A stretch of 64,000 nt of DNA. Source: Asterias rubens (lineage: Eukaryota > Echinodermata > Asteroidea > Forcipulatida > Asteriidae). This document shows positions 12,205-24,767 of the stretch, in pieces; the stretch's first letter is position 1; each line of letters opens with the position of its first letter. The notes below the pieces were generated by a model. It made no database searches. It saw nothing but the letters and a program-made list of their open reading frames with translations, and had not been told where the DNA came from. Position numbers and translations under genes: made by a program. Location: contig NC_047068.1 in the NCBI RefSeq assembly GCF_902459465.1, positions 16,329,195 to 16,393,194 of the forward strand. Direction: 5' to 3'.

Positions 12205-12493
12205 TGGGGTCGATAGTCCTAACTTAGGACTAATCCTACGAGTTTTTAAAAAGCTAAGGCCTATCCTAAGTTAGGAGATAAGACTAGTCCTCAACTCCTT
12301 GTGACATCAACCCTAATTGATCTAGAATGTCTTAGTCAGTGTTGTCTCTCTCAGTACTCACAATTATCAAGAGAGAAATCAGTTGTTCCTTTATCAAGAG
12401 ACATTTGGCTGCCATGTTCATTTCTTCAAATAGAATAAGCAATTCTTTGTGGTGACCTGTAGCATCTTATCAGACAGGGGTGTGAACTACTGC

Positions 12494-12881
12494 TTAAAGG
12501 CAGTGGACACTATTGGTAACTGTCAAAGACTAGCCTTCACAGTTGGTGTATCTCAACATATGCATAAAATAACAGACCTGTGAAAATTTGAGCTCAATTG
12601 GTCGTCGGAGTTGTGAGATAATAATGAAAGAAAAATAACCCTTGTCACATGTAGTTGTGTATGTTTAGATGGTTAATTTCGAGACCTCAAGTTCTAAATC
12701 TGAGGTCTCAAAATCAATTTCGTGGAAAATTACTTCCTTTTCAAAAAATTATGGCACTTCAGAGGGAGCCGTTTCTCACAATGTTTTATACCATCAACCT
12801 CTCCGCATTACTTGTCACCAAGAAAGGTTTTATGCCAATAATTATCTTGAGTAATTACCAATGGTGTCCACTGCCTTTAAT
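12494..12881. mobile_element. MITE family A, complete copy
   Basis: Terminal inverted repeats are TTAAAGGCAGTGGACACTAT and its reverse complement ending GTGTCCACTGCCTTTAA. The copy is about 388 bp with an internal palindrome around GAGACCTCA / TGAGGTCTC. It is the best full-length reference copy in the window. The open frames here (12,655-12,945) are element sequence, not genes. Confidence 0.88.
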
Positions 12882-14895
12882 AGGGGCTCCAAGGTTATGT
12901 TCAGTATTTGATGCCCTCATGTACAAGTCTCTAACCTCTCGTTAAAATGGTGTAAAATGCCACTGTGTTTGGTACCCTTTAAACGATACTTTTGTTAAAA
13001 GCAAAAAATGGTTGATGACATCACCCTTCAATGGTCTGTACATTTGTGTACAGAGAATGTTCAGTTCTTTCCTGAATTCTGATGATAGTCGAGCTAAACG
13101 ACGCTGAATTTGAAATCTGGCGCAGAAATTCCTCTTTGGAATGTAAAGACCGGAAAGAGTATCAAATAAATTGATATTTTACAACATTTGAGCGTGAGGC
13201 TTGAGACTTGTAGCTTTTTCCACACTTTCATGAGGTCTCTAGCTATTGGAAAATGAGAGCATCACGAAACTTGATTCGACTGAGAGCCCTTTTAATTCCG
13301 ATATTTGTTTGTTTCCTGGTTTTTATTTTCAATGGTTTTTATTTTTATCATGGGCCAGGACATCCTTGTTTCTTGCAACCATTTCTTAGTTTCTCTCTTT
13401 CTTGTTTTGTTTTTCCTCACTTCTACTACAAACTGGATTCTGGCACAATTTGTACAGGGTTTGAAGGGGGTTTAAGGTCACAATGCAAATAAACTTTTAT
13501 ACCTTTAATATTGACTTAAACAAACAACTTTATAGACAAACTGCGTTACAACTTAAGAAGAAAATAACTGAACATGTTTTGCTTAATTCAAATTTAATAT
13601 AACAGTGTAATGAAATAATTTAAAGAAATATTCTAAATCATGTATATTATTATTCACCAATTGTGAAATTATGAACAAGATCAGCCAATAATGGTTAAGT
13701 GGGAGGGGGTTTAGAAATCATTGGCCTTTCCTCCTATTTCCATCCTAATTGAAGGAATGAATTTGTATGATATGTGAATGCAAATATACATAAATATATA
13801 TATATATGTATGCTGCCAATTGTCAACTTACCATTTTTCGTAAAATGACAGCCCCTATTTAGTTTCGTATTAATACCAAAGGGCAGATTTTGTGCTATGT
13901 ATTGGGGGAAATGGTTTGATAGACTTTACATAAACATTTAAAATATAATGTAGCGTGATTTTTCTACTGGCTTGGAAATGAGTATCTGAAATCAGAAGTT
14001 GTTTTTAAAACTAAAATAATCGTGCTTTGTACAAATGCTTGATCTAGTTATTAATTGTCTGTCTGTTTGTTTTGGGTTGTTTTTTTTGCGTTTTTATTTG
14101 TGTGCAAGAGTGAGTTTTTATTCCTCATTCTCTGTGAGACTGAAAAGCAACTAAATTTTTTTTTGTTAGCATAAGGACCATTTCAGAAAAGGAAAAAGAA
14201 ATTTGAAGATAAAAAATGTATAACTAAATGAATATGTTACGGCACCTGTGCAGTACTCTATTGGTTTCTTTAAAGAAAAACGCAATTTAACGCATTCCTC
14301 TGTTAATATGATCATGCAACTCCCTTTTGTGCAGTTTTTTTCTTTTGTTTTGGGGGTCTTTTTTCCCCAGCTTTTGGGGGTTAAAAGAATATGCAAAAAT
14401 GGTATTTTGTGCTTGAACAGGTTACTCTCTCAAATCTGATGATTATGTATAATTGGTTAACATTTTAAAAAGCTAATCCACATACTATCATTAGAATTTT
14501 GTTTCGGTTTTCTCAGGGTTAGTAAAAGGAAAACCAATTTTTTTTATCAATATTATTGTAGCGTATACTCCATGTGATTATTGGTTTTATGTTAAGCCTA
14601 CTTGTACATGCACCACTTGTGCAGTGTTACCGAGTTCTGAACTCTCTTGTACAGTTAAACAGAAAAGAAAAAAATAGTAGTAAAACAAAAAGAGAGAAAT
14701 GTGGGAGTTAACAACTGAAACAATCAACAATGCCAGTGCTGCCAATTAATTAAACTGTCGTACATTAAACTGCCATGATAAACAAAAGGAGGGTGAATAA
14801 TTAACTTGTATATGATGTTATAACAAATGATACACTATCAATGTAAACCACTGTGCTGTTTGAACTACATGTTCTATACTGTCTGGCCCACTTCT

Positions 14896-15138
14896 GGGGC
14901 CAATTTCATAGAGCTGCTTAAGCAAAAACATTTGCTTAAGCACGAAAATAGCTTGCTTATGGTAACATGTTACTGGCCAAAATTTCATGCCATATACATT
15001 GCTTTTGACTGGTATTTAGCTGTGTTTACTTAGCATAACAATTGAGTGGAGTCTTGGCCGGTAATCTGATTTTATTAGGCAAGGATTGTTTTGCTTAAGC
15101 ACAATTTTGTGCTTAAGCAGCTCTATGGAATTGGGCCC
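14896..15138. mobile_element. MITE family B copy with long terminal inverted repeats
   Basis: The left end is CAATTTCATAGAGCTGCTTA and the right end is its inverted partner TAAGCAGCTCTATGGAATTG plus GGCCC. It is about 243 bp. Internal AAGCAC/GTGCTT repeats extend the fold-back. Confidence 0.85.
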
Positions 15139-16267
15139 ACAGGTCTCTTCCCCTGTGTATACAACATTGAGTAGAAACGAATAATTATTTGAAATTGTAT
15201 TTATCAGAAATCTTGATCTGACCTTAGTAGCAGATGAAACTAAAATCACAGGGTTTTGTATATGATGCTCAAGGAGGCATTTGCTACAACACTCTTTTAT
15301 TTTTATGTTGTGATTCTAGCTTGCTCTCTCGCAAATTGAGGAGTTTTTTTATTCCATTTAGTACGTCCACATTATTTGAGTAATCAAACATATTTAAGAG
15401 AGCTCTGTCACATGATTTTTCTTTTGTATTTATTCCAAAAATTTAAGATATAACCGTTTGCAAAACAACAAATAATTTTTTTCTCCCAAATTTATGACTG
15501 TGAAATGTTGTGGTAACTTATATATATATATCTATATATAAAACATTATATGAAAACAAAACTGTATTTATTGTGGTTAGAGATTGATAATTAATGCAGT
15601 AAGGTTGCTTTCTTTGTGTTCCTTTTTACTTCTGTTTTTTTTAAGTCACAGCTCATTGTTTATTGTTTGACTTTCAGACTGAGATGTGGGAAGTTTTTAA
15701 AGATTGTGCCTGCTTTTAGAGTTTGATGCCTAGAAAGGATTGGGCAGGGGTGGGGAGGTTTTTTTCAGGGGCGGAGTTTAGGGTAGGTTCAGGAAGGCAG
15801 ACAGTATTCATCATTCCGTAGTGTACTATTGTGCCAAGTAGGAAGTAACGTTGAGAAACCTTACAAGAGTTTAAATTCCTGATTTGTAAGTTTTTGGTTT
15901 GATTTTTTGAAATGCCAAGAAAAGAAGTATGTTTTTGAAATAATAATTGTCTGTCCTGTGTGCATCTACATTTGCTTCTTGTTTCTTCGATAAATAGTAT
16001 ATTTGATTCTATTCTGAAAATAATGAGATTTTTTGTTTCTTTTTGGATATAACCACTCTGAGTTTTGAGAGAATATTTATGGATGTATTTTTTTGGCTTT
16101 TAATGTTAGGTTGTTTTTTTGCGGACATGCCCAAGTTCCGTTTATGATCTATTTGTTTAATAATTGTATTGATGTACATTAACATAACAAAGCACCATTG
16201 TACGGGTGGTTGTAATTAATACTTCAGATTTCTCTTCCAAGAATGGTTTAATGAAGGAAAAAAAATA

Positions 16268-16270
<3 letters not shown>

Positions 16271-16305
<35 letters not shown>
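16271..16305. repeat. Poly(A) homopolymer tract
   Basis: A run of about 35 adenines, preceded by GAAAAAAAATACT. The surrounding AT-rich DNA shows no retrocopy or target-site duplication. Confidence 0.8.
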
Positions 16306-16307
<2 letters not shown>

Positions 16308-18149
16308 TAAAAGTATTACGAATACTATTATGTGTGTGAGTTCACTTGTTGGGAAGCTTTTTATTTACATTTGTGATAAGCATTAATAGGTTATTTACTC
16401 TTTGAAAAAAAAAATGTTTGACAGAAAAAGAAAATGAAAAAAAAAAGGAAAAAACGTAGAAAAAGGTGATGATGGGAGGGATGGGCTGTTTTTAAGCCAA
16501 GGAGTGTGTGTCCGCTGGTTCCGTTTCTAAATGTATGTCACATTGTATTAAACTGATATGTTATGATGACTATATTATTGTAATAATGCTGTACTACTAC
16601 TTACTTAGCAAGGCAATAGAAAACAGAAACCCTTGATTGATTTGTTATCTTTATATTGTGTATATGGCTTTAAAGTCCCACTTTGTTCTTGTCAAATAGT
16701 CGGGACCTATTTTTTGTTTGTTGGTTTGGGTTTTTGTTACGATGTGAGAGGTGTTACTCACCCTTGTCCTGCCTTTAGCAGCTGTTCAATTTCTTTTGCA
16801 ACAAGATTTATCAAATGGCCTTAATTCATGACTTACAACTTATTCTGTTCGTTTGAACCAATTTATTGTCAGTTAATTAACAGTTATTATGTGTTTTGTA
16901 ATACAATGCATTCCACACTGAAACATAATAATAACCTAAGTTACACAAATTTGAACATAGATTTAAAATCAGAGCCTGTATTTCTTTGAAGAATTTTATC
17001 ATTTCAGCATAACTTAAAATAGTAATAATAAAAAGTAACAACAAAATAATTTTAATATAAAAACAAACCATAAATGAAACAGGAACATTTAAAAGGTGCT
17101 ATCTTAATTCAAAAGAAAGACATGTTTTCACTCACAGCGACTCAACTTTGAGATATTTCCATGCCAGTCGTCAACAAAAGTTTGTTTCAGTCCTTCAAAT
17201 TAATCAGCCCCATGGGAATTTTTTTTTTGCAGCTGCAAAATTGGCAAACTGCATGGACACTGCAACTAAAGAAAAAACATTACTGGCTGTGCTATTTTTT
17301 ATTTTAAACTATATTGTGAGTAGCTGTAAGATTATTAAACATTAATGAACATATAAAGCCAAAGCAGTGTTTACAGTAAAGGGCCTTTTTACAAGAAAAA
17401 CAAAACTAAAATCATGAATTCCTTATACTTTTATTGTAAAACAATTTTTTCTTTGTACCTTGTTTTCAACTGGATATTGGTTCAGTGTGGTGTGTTACAA
17501 GCAAATAATCAGCATGGAGTTTTAAAACTTTTAAGAAAAAACCTTATGAACCGAGAAAAAAAGTAATAACATTTATCATTGAATATTTCAGACCATGAAT
17601 CACATTATTGCTACAATCTGGAATTTTGTTGTCATTTTGTAAAAAAGAAAGAAAAAAAATTAAAAAAATTAAAAAAAATGTATATATATATATAAAAACA
17701 AAAAAAGAAAAAAAAATGTGAAAAGATGATTTTTTTTAAATATTAAAGAGCTGTAAACTGTGCAACTTTAATTTTCCACTTGTTACTTGTCAGCTATGCA
17801 TGATGGGATTGATAATTTGTATCGTTTAGTTGACGCTGTGCAATGCAGGGTCCTGTCTATTCCCAATGTGGGTTTAATACAGGGAGAATTACTGGTATTC
17901 TTAAAAACCAAACAGTATAAATAATTACAAAAAAAAACAATGAAAAACAAAATACAAAAAAAAAAAACGAAATACAAAAAAAAAATCTTCAAAAGGAAAA
18001 ACTATAAAAAGTATTAAACAATAAAAGAAAAAAAAAATTATAAAAAGTAAAATATGCAAAAAAAATTAAACATTTTTGAGAAGTCAAGTGCATTGTTCTT
18101 TGCCTTCATTATAAGAGCAGTGTAAACAAGTATAATAAATTCCTGAGTG

Positions 18150-20940
18150 ACGTAGAAATATGCTGTGTGGTCAAATTAAAAAAAATTATAATAATTGAAA
18201 CTTTTTTGTGGATGTATCCGTTATCCGTTTGCAAGATTTCAAGTTGTACTTATTCCAATGGAAGTTTGGCAGAGAATTTGAACTCTGGGGAATATGATAT
18301 ACATGTACATGTATACATCATTGTGACAGCAGTCACAGTTCCACCTGGAGTACACAAACAGGTTCCATGTGCAAGGAAAGTACCACAAATGGCCAATCGA
18401 GGAAGTCTTGTTTTGGAGATTAAAGTGTGGACTGTGGAGTAGTCAGGATTTAATATTTAAAAGAAAAGGATTTCTACAAATGGTTATTTCTTTATAAAAA
18501 AAATATTTTCTTGACAATGGAGCATTAGAGCTGGGATGCAGTGTTATAAAACTTAACATAGTTTATTTTTTTCTGCCAGTATTGTGTTGTAGTTTGTTAT
18601 GCTATAGGTTAATGTTCACCCACCAGTTATTGACAGGTTTTGGTTTTTCAGTGCGTGCTTTCTCTCAGTCAGAAGACAAAAAATAAGAACCAGCAAAACT
18701 TTTTATGGATAAAAAAAGGTAATTAAAACAAAAACACATGTCACAGTGTATTGCTGCTACTAACTTGCCAAAACAAGTGTTTGTATATATACTACATTTA
18801 TTAATCAGTCACTCATTTAACAACTTTTTGAAACAGTGAATCGCTGAAGCTATGTACAACTGTGCCTGTAGAATTACATTAGAAGACCCAATTGTCTTGT
18901 CAAAATTGGTTTCCCAAAACAAACGAAGGGTGGGGTGTTGTTAATTGCGTGAATTAGTTCACAGGGAATTTTAAATTGGTTCTGTTTGTCGTTAAATCAG
19001 TTATCAGTTTAAAAGCATAATATTGCACAAACATTTCTTATATCCTTTCAAAACTGTCAACGTGTGCAAATGATTGTATTTTTTAAAATGATGAGGAATT
19101 AAGCAGAACAACTGAGGGAAATCCAAAACATGTAGTGCCTACTGTGTATGCCATGATCTTGACCTTGTGTCATGCTATAACCGTTATTGTCAGCCGTGTT
19201 TTGTTAGAATACAAACAAATAATAATAATTATTTAAAAAAATCTGAGGTTACCTATCAGTACTTGATACAGATCATGGTTGAAATACAGAAAGCAACATA
19301 ACACTTGTATATATTATAAATATATTTACCTCTGTGACTTCTATACTTCTGCATAAACACTGAGATATGAGCATTTCCTATCAGCCCGTATTTGACACCT
19401 ACCGAAGTCATACATTATTAAGAAATAATTGTCTAATTAAACTAACGTTATACAACTTCCATTTGATTGTGCAAAACAAAAGAAGACTTTAGCCTTGTTA
19501 AGTATCGATTTTTGACAGAAAAAGCAAGTATTATTGTACATGGTTTAAAATAAATAAGTTCTATTCTTAAAAAAAAAATCATTAAAAAAAACATTTAAAA
19601 TTGTACTATGTGAGGTGCATTTGTGTTTCACAATGCGATGCACGTATAATGTAGTGTTTATGATTACACATTGAATCAACAATATGACATTGTCCTTTTT
19701 TGGACTCCACTGGAGTAAAGAAATGTGGAGCAAACCAAGTTGAGCCGAGGGTTGCTTTTGTCGATTCCATCAGATTGGTTTAGGATTAAGCCTTTGAATA
19801 GAATGGATTGAGATTAAAGCCTCAAAGATTAGTTAGCAGTTGTTATCGATTATTATAAAGTGCTTCCAAATATTGTGTCAATTTGAGACCATTTAATCTT
19901 TGATTGTGTGGCTCGGCTACCGAAACAATGATCAAATGCCCGTTTCTGGTGTATAAATGTTTCACAAAGACTGATTTTAATAGTGTGTTGGTGTTGTTGA
20001 TCTTAAAGGGTTAATGATGCCACTCAACATTGGTATAATATTGACTGCATTGTGGGAGTGTACTGACTGACAATTCAGTGTTTTGTGTCAGGAATGACGG
20101 CATATGAAATACAACCCAAACCAGTGTCTTCCCATGATGTAACAATCACTTACTAAATTCAAAGTTACATTCATATTAACAACAAAGAACGAAAGGGGAA
20201 AAATATGTGCAACTAGTTTTCAATGTTTAAGCAAATAACTTATATTTAACGGCAAGCATTTTGCCAGACTTGGATCATGGTTTTTTTCAATTAGAAATAT
20301 AGAAGAAATATTATACCATTTTATGAAATGTGACTTGTACCAGTCCTTTGTCTTTTTCGACCAGAAACCACATTGTTTTCTTTCCATGGCTCGAGTCAGT
20401 AATAATGAGAGCAAGAGGCAAGTCTAGTTACATCAACACAATGTAATTTGTACGTGGATAACAGGCGCATTTGGTGTGTGTGCTTTATAATAGGACCTCG
20501 TGAACTCAGAGACAATACTTATCGTTTCCACAAAAACTGTGTCATTATTTGTGTCCTTGTCCTTTAATTATTTTTTGTTTTATCATTTTAAAGGGGTGTT
20601 TAACATCAAAGAAAAGAGCTGTTGACAGTAGTTTCTGTAGTGTGTGCATTATAAATACATTTTGACCCCCCTTTTGTTTTAGCTATGCATTTAATTGATC
20701 CAGCCAATTTCACCCATTTATTTTGTTTGTTGAAAGCTTTTGGTGCAAAGGTGGTAAATATCTCTTCACATAGTGAAAGTTTTGGAAATCAACACTACTT
20801 TAAGGCGATTATTCTTAAGAATTCATACACTGAAACAGTCAGCATATCTTTTCTTTGATTTTCAACTCTGTTTTGAATTCAGACATGTTAATCGATGTAG
20901 GATCAACAAGACTTGACTTGGTGATCCATGTTCTGGGATT
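18150..20940. other. AT-rich intergenic stretch, nothing recognised
   Basis: Both strands were read for exons, repeats and RNA genes. Only short low-complexity runs and isolated frames under 95 codons were seen, none with supporting splice signals or family motifs. Confidence 0.5.
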
Positions 20941-20946
20941 AGGCGA

Positions 20947-21113
20947 GGGCCCAATTTCATAGAGCTGCCTAGCAGAACAAAGCGCTTTAACATTTTGTCT
21001 GCTTAGCAGGAATGAGCAGGATACCACTCTTAAATTATTCACACAAAGTGGTAGGTTGGCTGGTAATCTTTTTCTGATAAGCAAGATTTTGTTGTGCTCC
21101 ATGAAATTGGGCC
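20947..21113. mobile_element. MITE family B copy
   Basis: The left end is GGGCCCAATTTCATAGAGCT and the right end is the inverted TCCATGAAATTGGGCC. The copy is 167 bp, with CTGCTTAGCA-type internal motifs shared by the family. Confidence 0.8.
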
Positions 21114-21384
21114 AAGATAATGAGTTGTTGCCATGGTGAAACAGTTCAAACACCAATACTACAACATGTAGTCTTTATTGGTGGCGCTGTTTTATATTTA
21201 ATATTCAACGGAAGAGGGCTGTGCACAAACGATGGGTGATGCACGGGAAAAAAACATTTTCATGCTCCTTCGCTGCGCTCCTACGTATGAAAAACAGTTC
21301 CACTCTAATGAACAACAATAACACAAGCTACAATACTGTTCATTGTTTTGTTTCATCAGATTTATTAGGCATTGCAATGTGCTG

Positions 21385-21560
21385 TTGGGGGGGGGGGGGG
21401 GAGGAGGACTTCTATTCAGTTGATGATATCATAATATAAGGGCTGGTGAAACATGTTCTGCTTGGTCATGCCGCTTCACATCCAAAATATCATTACAAAC
21501 AACACAAATTGTATTGCCTTTTGATACCAAAGATGACACTGGATTCTTGTAATTTGTAGT
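21385..21560 (+). repeat. Dispersed cassette copy (related to 37.5 and 41.4 kb)
   Basis: From TTCTATTCAGTTGATGATAT through GAAACATGTTCTGCTTGGTC to TTGATACCAAAGATGAC, this segment closely matches the reverse strand of 41,345-41,480. Part of it also matches 37,600-37,660. A G-run of about 16 precedes it. The matching interior contains stops here. Confidence 0.75.
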
Positions 21561-21810
21561 TGTTTTGATTTTGTTGTTTTTAATCATAGCAGTTGATCAT
21601 AGTCAAGGGCAAATTACTGCAGAAGATCACCGATTTTGCAGTTTTGCCCGAAATTGCAAAGAAGTTCAGTCCCTAATTCATTAGACAATAATTTGAGTGT
21701 GAAACAAATGCAAAACATCATGCTTTTTGTGTTTTTTTAAGTATCGTAGGAGGTCCTATTTTCAAGGCTCTGTGCGCGATGTTATTATGCAGACGACTCT
21801 TTTTTGTAAT

Positions 21811-21965
21811 AGCGCCCTCACTTGTTTAATTAGTATCCGGTGATTTTTGTTTTAACAGCGCCCTCACTTGGTTTAAAACATTTCTACGATTTCTTTTTAA
21901 ATAGCGCCCTCGCGTGTTTTAAAATGGTTATTTTGACGACTTCTCTTAACAGCGCCCTCATTTAT
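21811..21965. repeat. Four-unit degenerate tandem repeat (AGCGCCCTC)
   Basis: The motif AGCGCCCTCACTTGTTTAA, with variants, starts at 21,811, 21,857, 21,903 and 21,951, a spacing of 46-48 bp. It is non-coding with diverged units. Confidence 0.7.
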
Positions 21966-22156
21966 TTATAAAAGTGAGGTGTTTTTTTGCCGAGTTTGTC
22001 ATAACTTCCATAAAAAATTCCTCTGTTTTTGATGTCTTGCAGCAAAAATATTCCCTTATCCAACAGACATGGACAGAATTCGTCGATAAATAAAGGAGGT
22101 TGGTGATCCAAAACTATTGACAAGGTCTACGTCGACGGAAAAGCAATAGTTCGGTC

Positions 22157-22425
22157 TTTCACTCGGGTGATGGTGAGTAAAAGTAACGTTAAAGTTGCCT
22201 TAACCAGTTGCAGTATTACATTTGACTCGATGTTTTATCCTGGTGGTATCATGTGTTTTCAGTAGGATAACAGGAAAATTGTGATCAATAAAAAACTAAC
22301 TGTTGTTTTTTTCAAATCATCTATCCAATTTTTTAACAACACTTACACTTCATTTGGTTAAGGAAAACTTAAGGCAACTTTAACGTTACTTTTAGTTACT
22401 CACCATCACGTCACCCGAGTGAAAG
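22157..22425. mobile_element. Fold-back element with about 50-bp inverted arms
   Basis: The left arm CTTTCACTCGGGTGATGGTG...AACGTTAAAGTTGCCTTA (22,157-22,203) pairs with the right arm (22,369-22,425), which reads as its reverse complement with small gaps. The interior belongs to another repeat that recurs inverted at 23.3-23.5 kb. Confidence 0.8.
22221..22356. repeat. Inverted repeat pair, left copy
   Basis: TTTGACTCGATGTTTTATCC through the ATCTATCCAATTTTTTAAC block. The reverse complement recurs at 23,335-23,477 with a few differences. Confidence 0.8.
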
Positions 22426-23334
22426 AATGGATAAACTGTCTTAGGTATCGTAGCATCATACGTTATCGACCCTCATATGTTTTCGGTCCCCAACTTTGAT
22501 TCCTGTTTACCGCGAAATTGTGCAAGCTGCACCGGTGACAGAAGCTATGCAGTTTACTCACGGTCTTTATTTTCATCAGGCTTAATCATGCTGAGAATAA
22601 AGTTTCCTGTCGTTGGTTTTGCTCAAATCAAACATTTATAAAATGATTGATTTTTGGTACTAATCACTAGTGCATTATTATGCCAACATTCAAATGAGTC
22701 AAAGAAACATCATCCAATCTCCAAAGCTCAAAACAAAATTACTATCTGCTAGATTGAGTTTCATTCTGCTTTAGTCACTAGATGGATCACGTTAGGTGGT
22801 TACTATTTGGGATTCTATGGTGTGCAAATGTGGGGAAAATATTAAAATATTTTAAGTAAAAATGAAAACAATTTTCTTTTTTATTTACTGCATACTGTAA
22901 TAAATTCAGATAAGCGTAATAAATATTAAGTCTACATTATATTAATTAAAGAGAAAATATCATAAATTGGTTTCTTATCTCCTGAAACCAAACATTACTG
23001 GTCTGAAATGGGGGAAAACGGATTGTTATTAAGTGTGTGTGTTTCAGGGGGGGTGGGGCGTTTTACTTTCATGCCTTATGATATCTCTGGATTCTAATAT
23101 AGTACCCATAATGCCTTAGGACAAAAATGTAATTAAATTTGTTAAGTAGTAATTGAATAATATTTTTGATTTATTTTGGACGCCATACTAGCTTCTGAAT
23201 ATTAAATAAAATACCAACCAATGAAGGGTGTGAAAACATATGACGTTGCTCCAATGTTGTTCATGCATAAGCACTGTTAATGGCGGACTGTCTCTCGCGA
23301 CGTAAAACCAAAACTTTAAAATTTTCAACACACC

Positions 23335-23509
23335 ATGAAGTGAAAGTGTAATTGTTAAAAAATTGGATAGATGATTTGAAATTTTCTTTTTAAGTTTTTG
23401 ATTGTGAAAATTTATCCTACTGAAAACACATGACACCAGGATATTTATCAATATTAAATAAAATATCGAGTCAAATGAAATTTGACTCGATGTTTTATTT
23501 AATATTCAT
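23335..23509. repeat. Inverted repeat pair, right copy with terminal palindrome
   Basis: This is the reverse complement of 22,221-22,356 up to 23,477. It continues as a near-perfect palindrome around 23,447-23,509 (ATCGAGTCAAATG paired with the mirrored arm), forming an arm of about 28 bp with a tiny loop. A further inverted pair of 22 bp (22,425-22,446 and 23,514-23,535) encloses the pair. Confidence 0.8.
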
Positions 23510-23622
23510 AAAAACCTAAGACAGTTTATCCATTCTGATTGGTCTAAAGGCATCACGAGGTGTTGTTTGAACGGATGATATAACACCAGTAAAAAGTGTT
23601 ATAACATGAGCGTGACTAGTTG

Positions 23623-23707
23623 CAATAACGTTAGCCCCACTTGTGTGGCCAAGGATAGCTGAATCACAGCTATCCTTGGCCACACACAAGTGGGGCTACA
23701 ATAACGT
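23623..23707. mobile_element. 67-bp palindromic insertion flanked by a 9-bp direct repeat
   Basis: The element 23,632-23,698 starts TAGCCCCACTTGTG and ends with its complement. The arms are 30 and 32 nt, the loop is AATCA and the only mismatch is a 2-nt bulge. CAATAACGT flanks both sides (23,623-23,631 and 23,699-23,707), as expected for a target-site duplication. Nine bp is typical of Mutator-like elements, but assignment to that superfamily is inference. Confidence 0.8.
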
Positions 23708-23930
23708 AATCCTCCTGCCGACAGCGTAGCCGGAGGGTTACGAAGCTTTCGCAATGTGTGCAGGGCGAAATGGTTAACTGTACAGCCATAGTCTCGGTAA
23801 AGTGTGTTTCATTTCAGAGATTCTTGAATTGTTAAAACTATTTAATGGCCCCCAGATTCAAAATTCGGATTTAGACCAAAATCCATAACCCAAAAAGTAT
23901 TTTTTAATAATTATGTATTGTTTCATTTTT

Positions 23931-24535
23931 ATGCAGAAATAACCAGCCCATACCAGCTTATGGTGTCAATTTGCTGATACAGCGTTACCATAGAAACCAT
24001 GGCCTAATCCTCGGTGATGAGATGGGATTGGGTAGAAAAAGGTCAGGTTGGTAAACATCTAGCTTTGATACAAAAATTGTTTTGTATAGTTTGTTTTTCA
24101 CCCTTGCACTGATGTGTATTAAAAATACACTTTGTATTAAAATCACTGTACTCTCCTGATTTCTGTGAACAAAATCCACAGGCAATACACTCGGGTTTGA
24201 TTCGAACCCACGACCTTTGTATTGCTAGAGCAGAAGCTTACCAACTACACTGGTCACCAAGCTAACCCGGTGGCTAGAGACAGCTTGAGTCTTCAGTAGT
24301 GGGTACCGCAATGATTTAATAGCACTGAATATACAGTACTTAAAAGACAAAATTAAATTGTATTCTTCATCCAAGATGCAAAAATTAACATCTTTCAAAT
24401 AACTTGTTTTCTTAATAGACTATTGGCCTTTTGACGTACCTGTTTGGTTCAGGAGAAACTCGGGGTCGGTTCTTAGTCGTCAGCCCTCGGTCTGTGATGG
24501 GAAACTGGAGAGATGAGTTTAAAAGGTATAAACTA
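23931..24535 (+). pseudogene. SNF2-family ATPase fragment (CHD1L-like), frameshifted
   Basis: Two exon-like pieces match the start of an SNF2 helicase core. About 23,938-24,050 reads SPYQL, then in the next frame GVNLLIQRYHRNHGLILGDE and MGLG. A one-base deletion separates PYQL from GVN. The Walker A lysine-threonine region is disrupted (GLGRKRS instead of GKT). About 24,419-24,526 reads TIGLLTYLFGSGETRGRFLV, VSPRSVMGNWRDEFKR, equivalent to motif Ia. Spacing and wording (PYQL-GVNWL, GDEMGLG, SNWKEE-like) fit CHD1L/ALC1 best. The rest of the helicase is absent or not recognisable. Repeat insertions follow. Confidence 0.72.
24181..24260 (-). repeat. tRNA-like SINE head, minus strand
   Basis: Read on the minus strand it contains a TGGTAAGC-type A-box region and GGGTTCGAATCAAACCC, a B box with its T-stem. 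It does not fold into a clean cloverleaf and is likely a SINE relic between the two SNF2 fragments. Confidence 0.5.
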
Positions 24536-24767
24536 AATTTTTTATTTCAACAATTTACCAAGGCATTGTTCACATCAAGCGTCTTAGGGCACCTATGCAA
24601 TGACCAGGGGACATGGAGGCAATCGCCTTTGTTGCCTCCGTGAAGTATCACGCCGGGGCTATGGGCAAGGAGCTGCAACAGTGGTTCCCTTTCTTATGGC
24701 ATTTTTTGACTGTGAGCCAAATTCCACACTTGTATCATCAAAGGCACAATCCAATTACCTTTCTACA

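Larger units (their letters stand above)
7818..18150 (+). other. TNRC6 3' UTR and downstream AT-rich region (3' end uncertain)
   Basis: No further coding exon was recognised after the TNRC6 stop. TNRC6 genes usually have 3' UTRs of several kb, and the region is AU-rich with many ATTTA motifs. AATAAA hexamers on the + strand include 10081, 11639, 13165, 13488 and 18134, so the cleavage site cannot be fixed. A-only runs at about 10,046-10,070 and 16,271-16,305 are genomic and are not evidence of a poly(A) tail. Two inserted MITEs (12.0 and 12.5 kb) and one at 14.9 kb lie inside. Confidence 0.5.

Noticed and set aside
12655-12945. Overlapping frames of 61 and 96 codons
   Set aside because: They lie inside a family A MITE. 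The same frames appear in other copies (2,588, 26,935, 33,980) with stops at different places.
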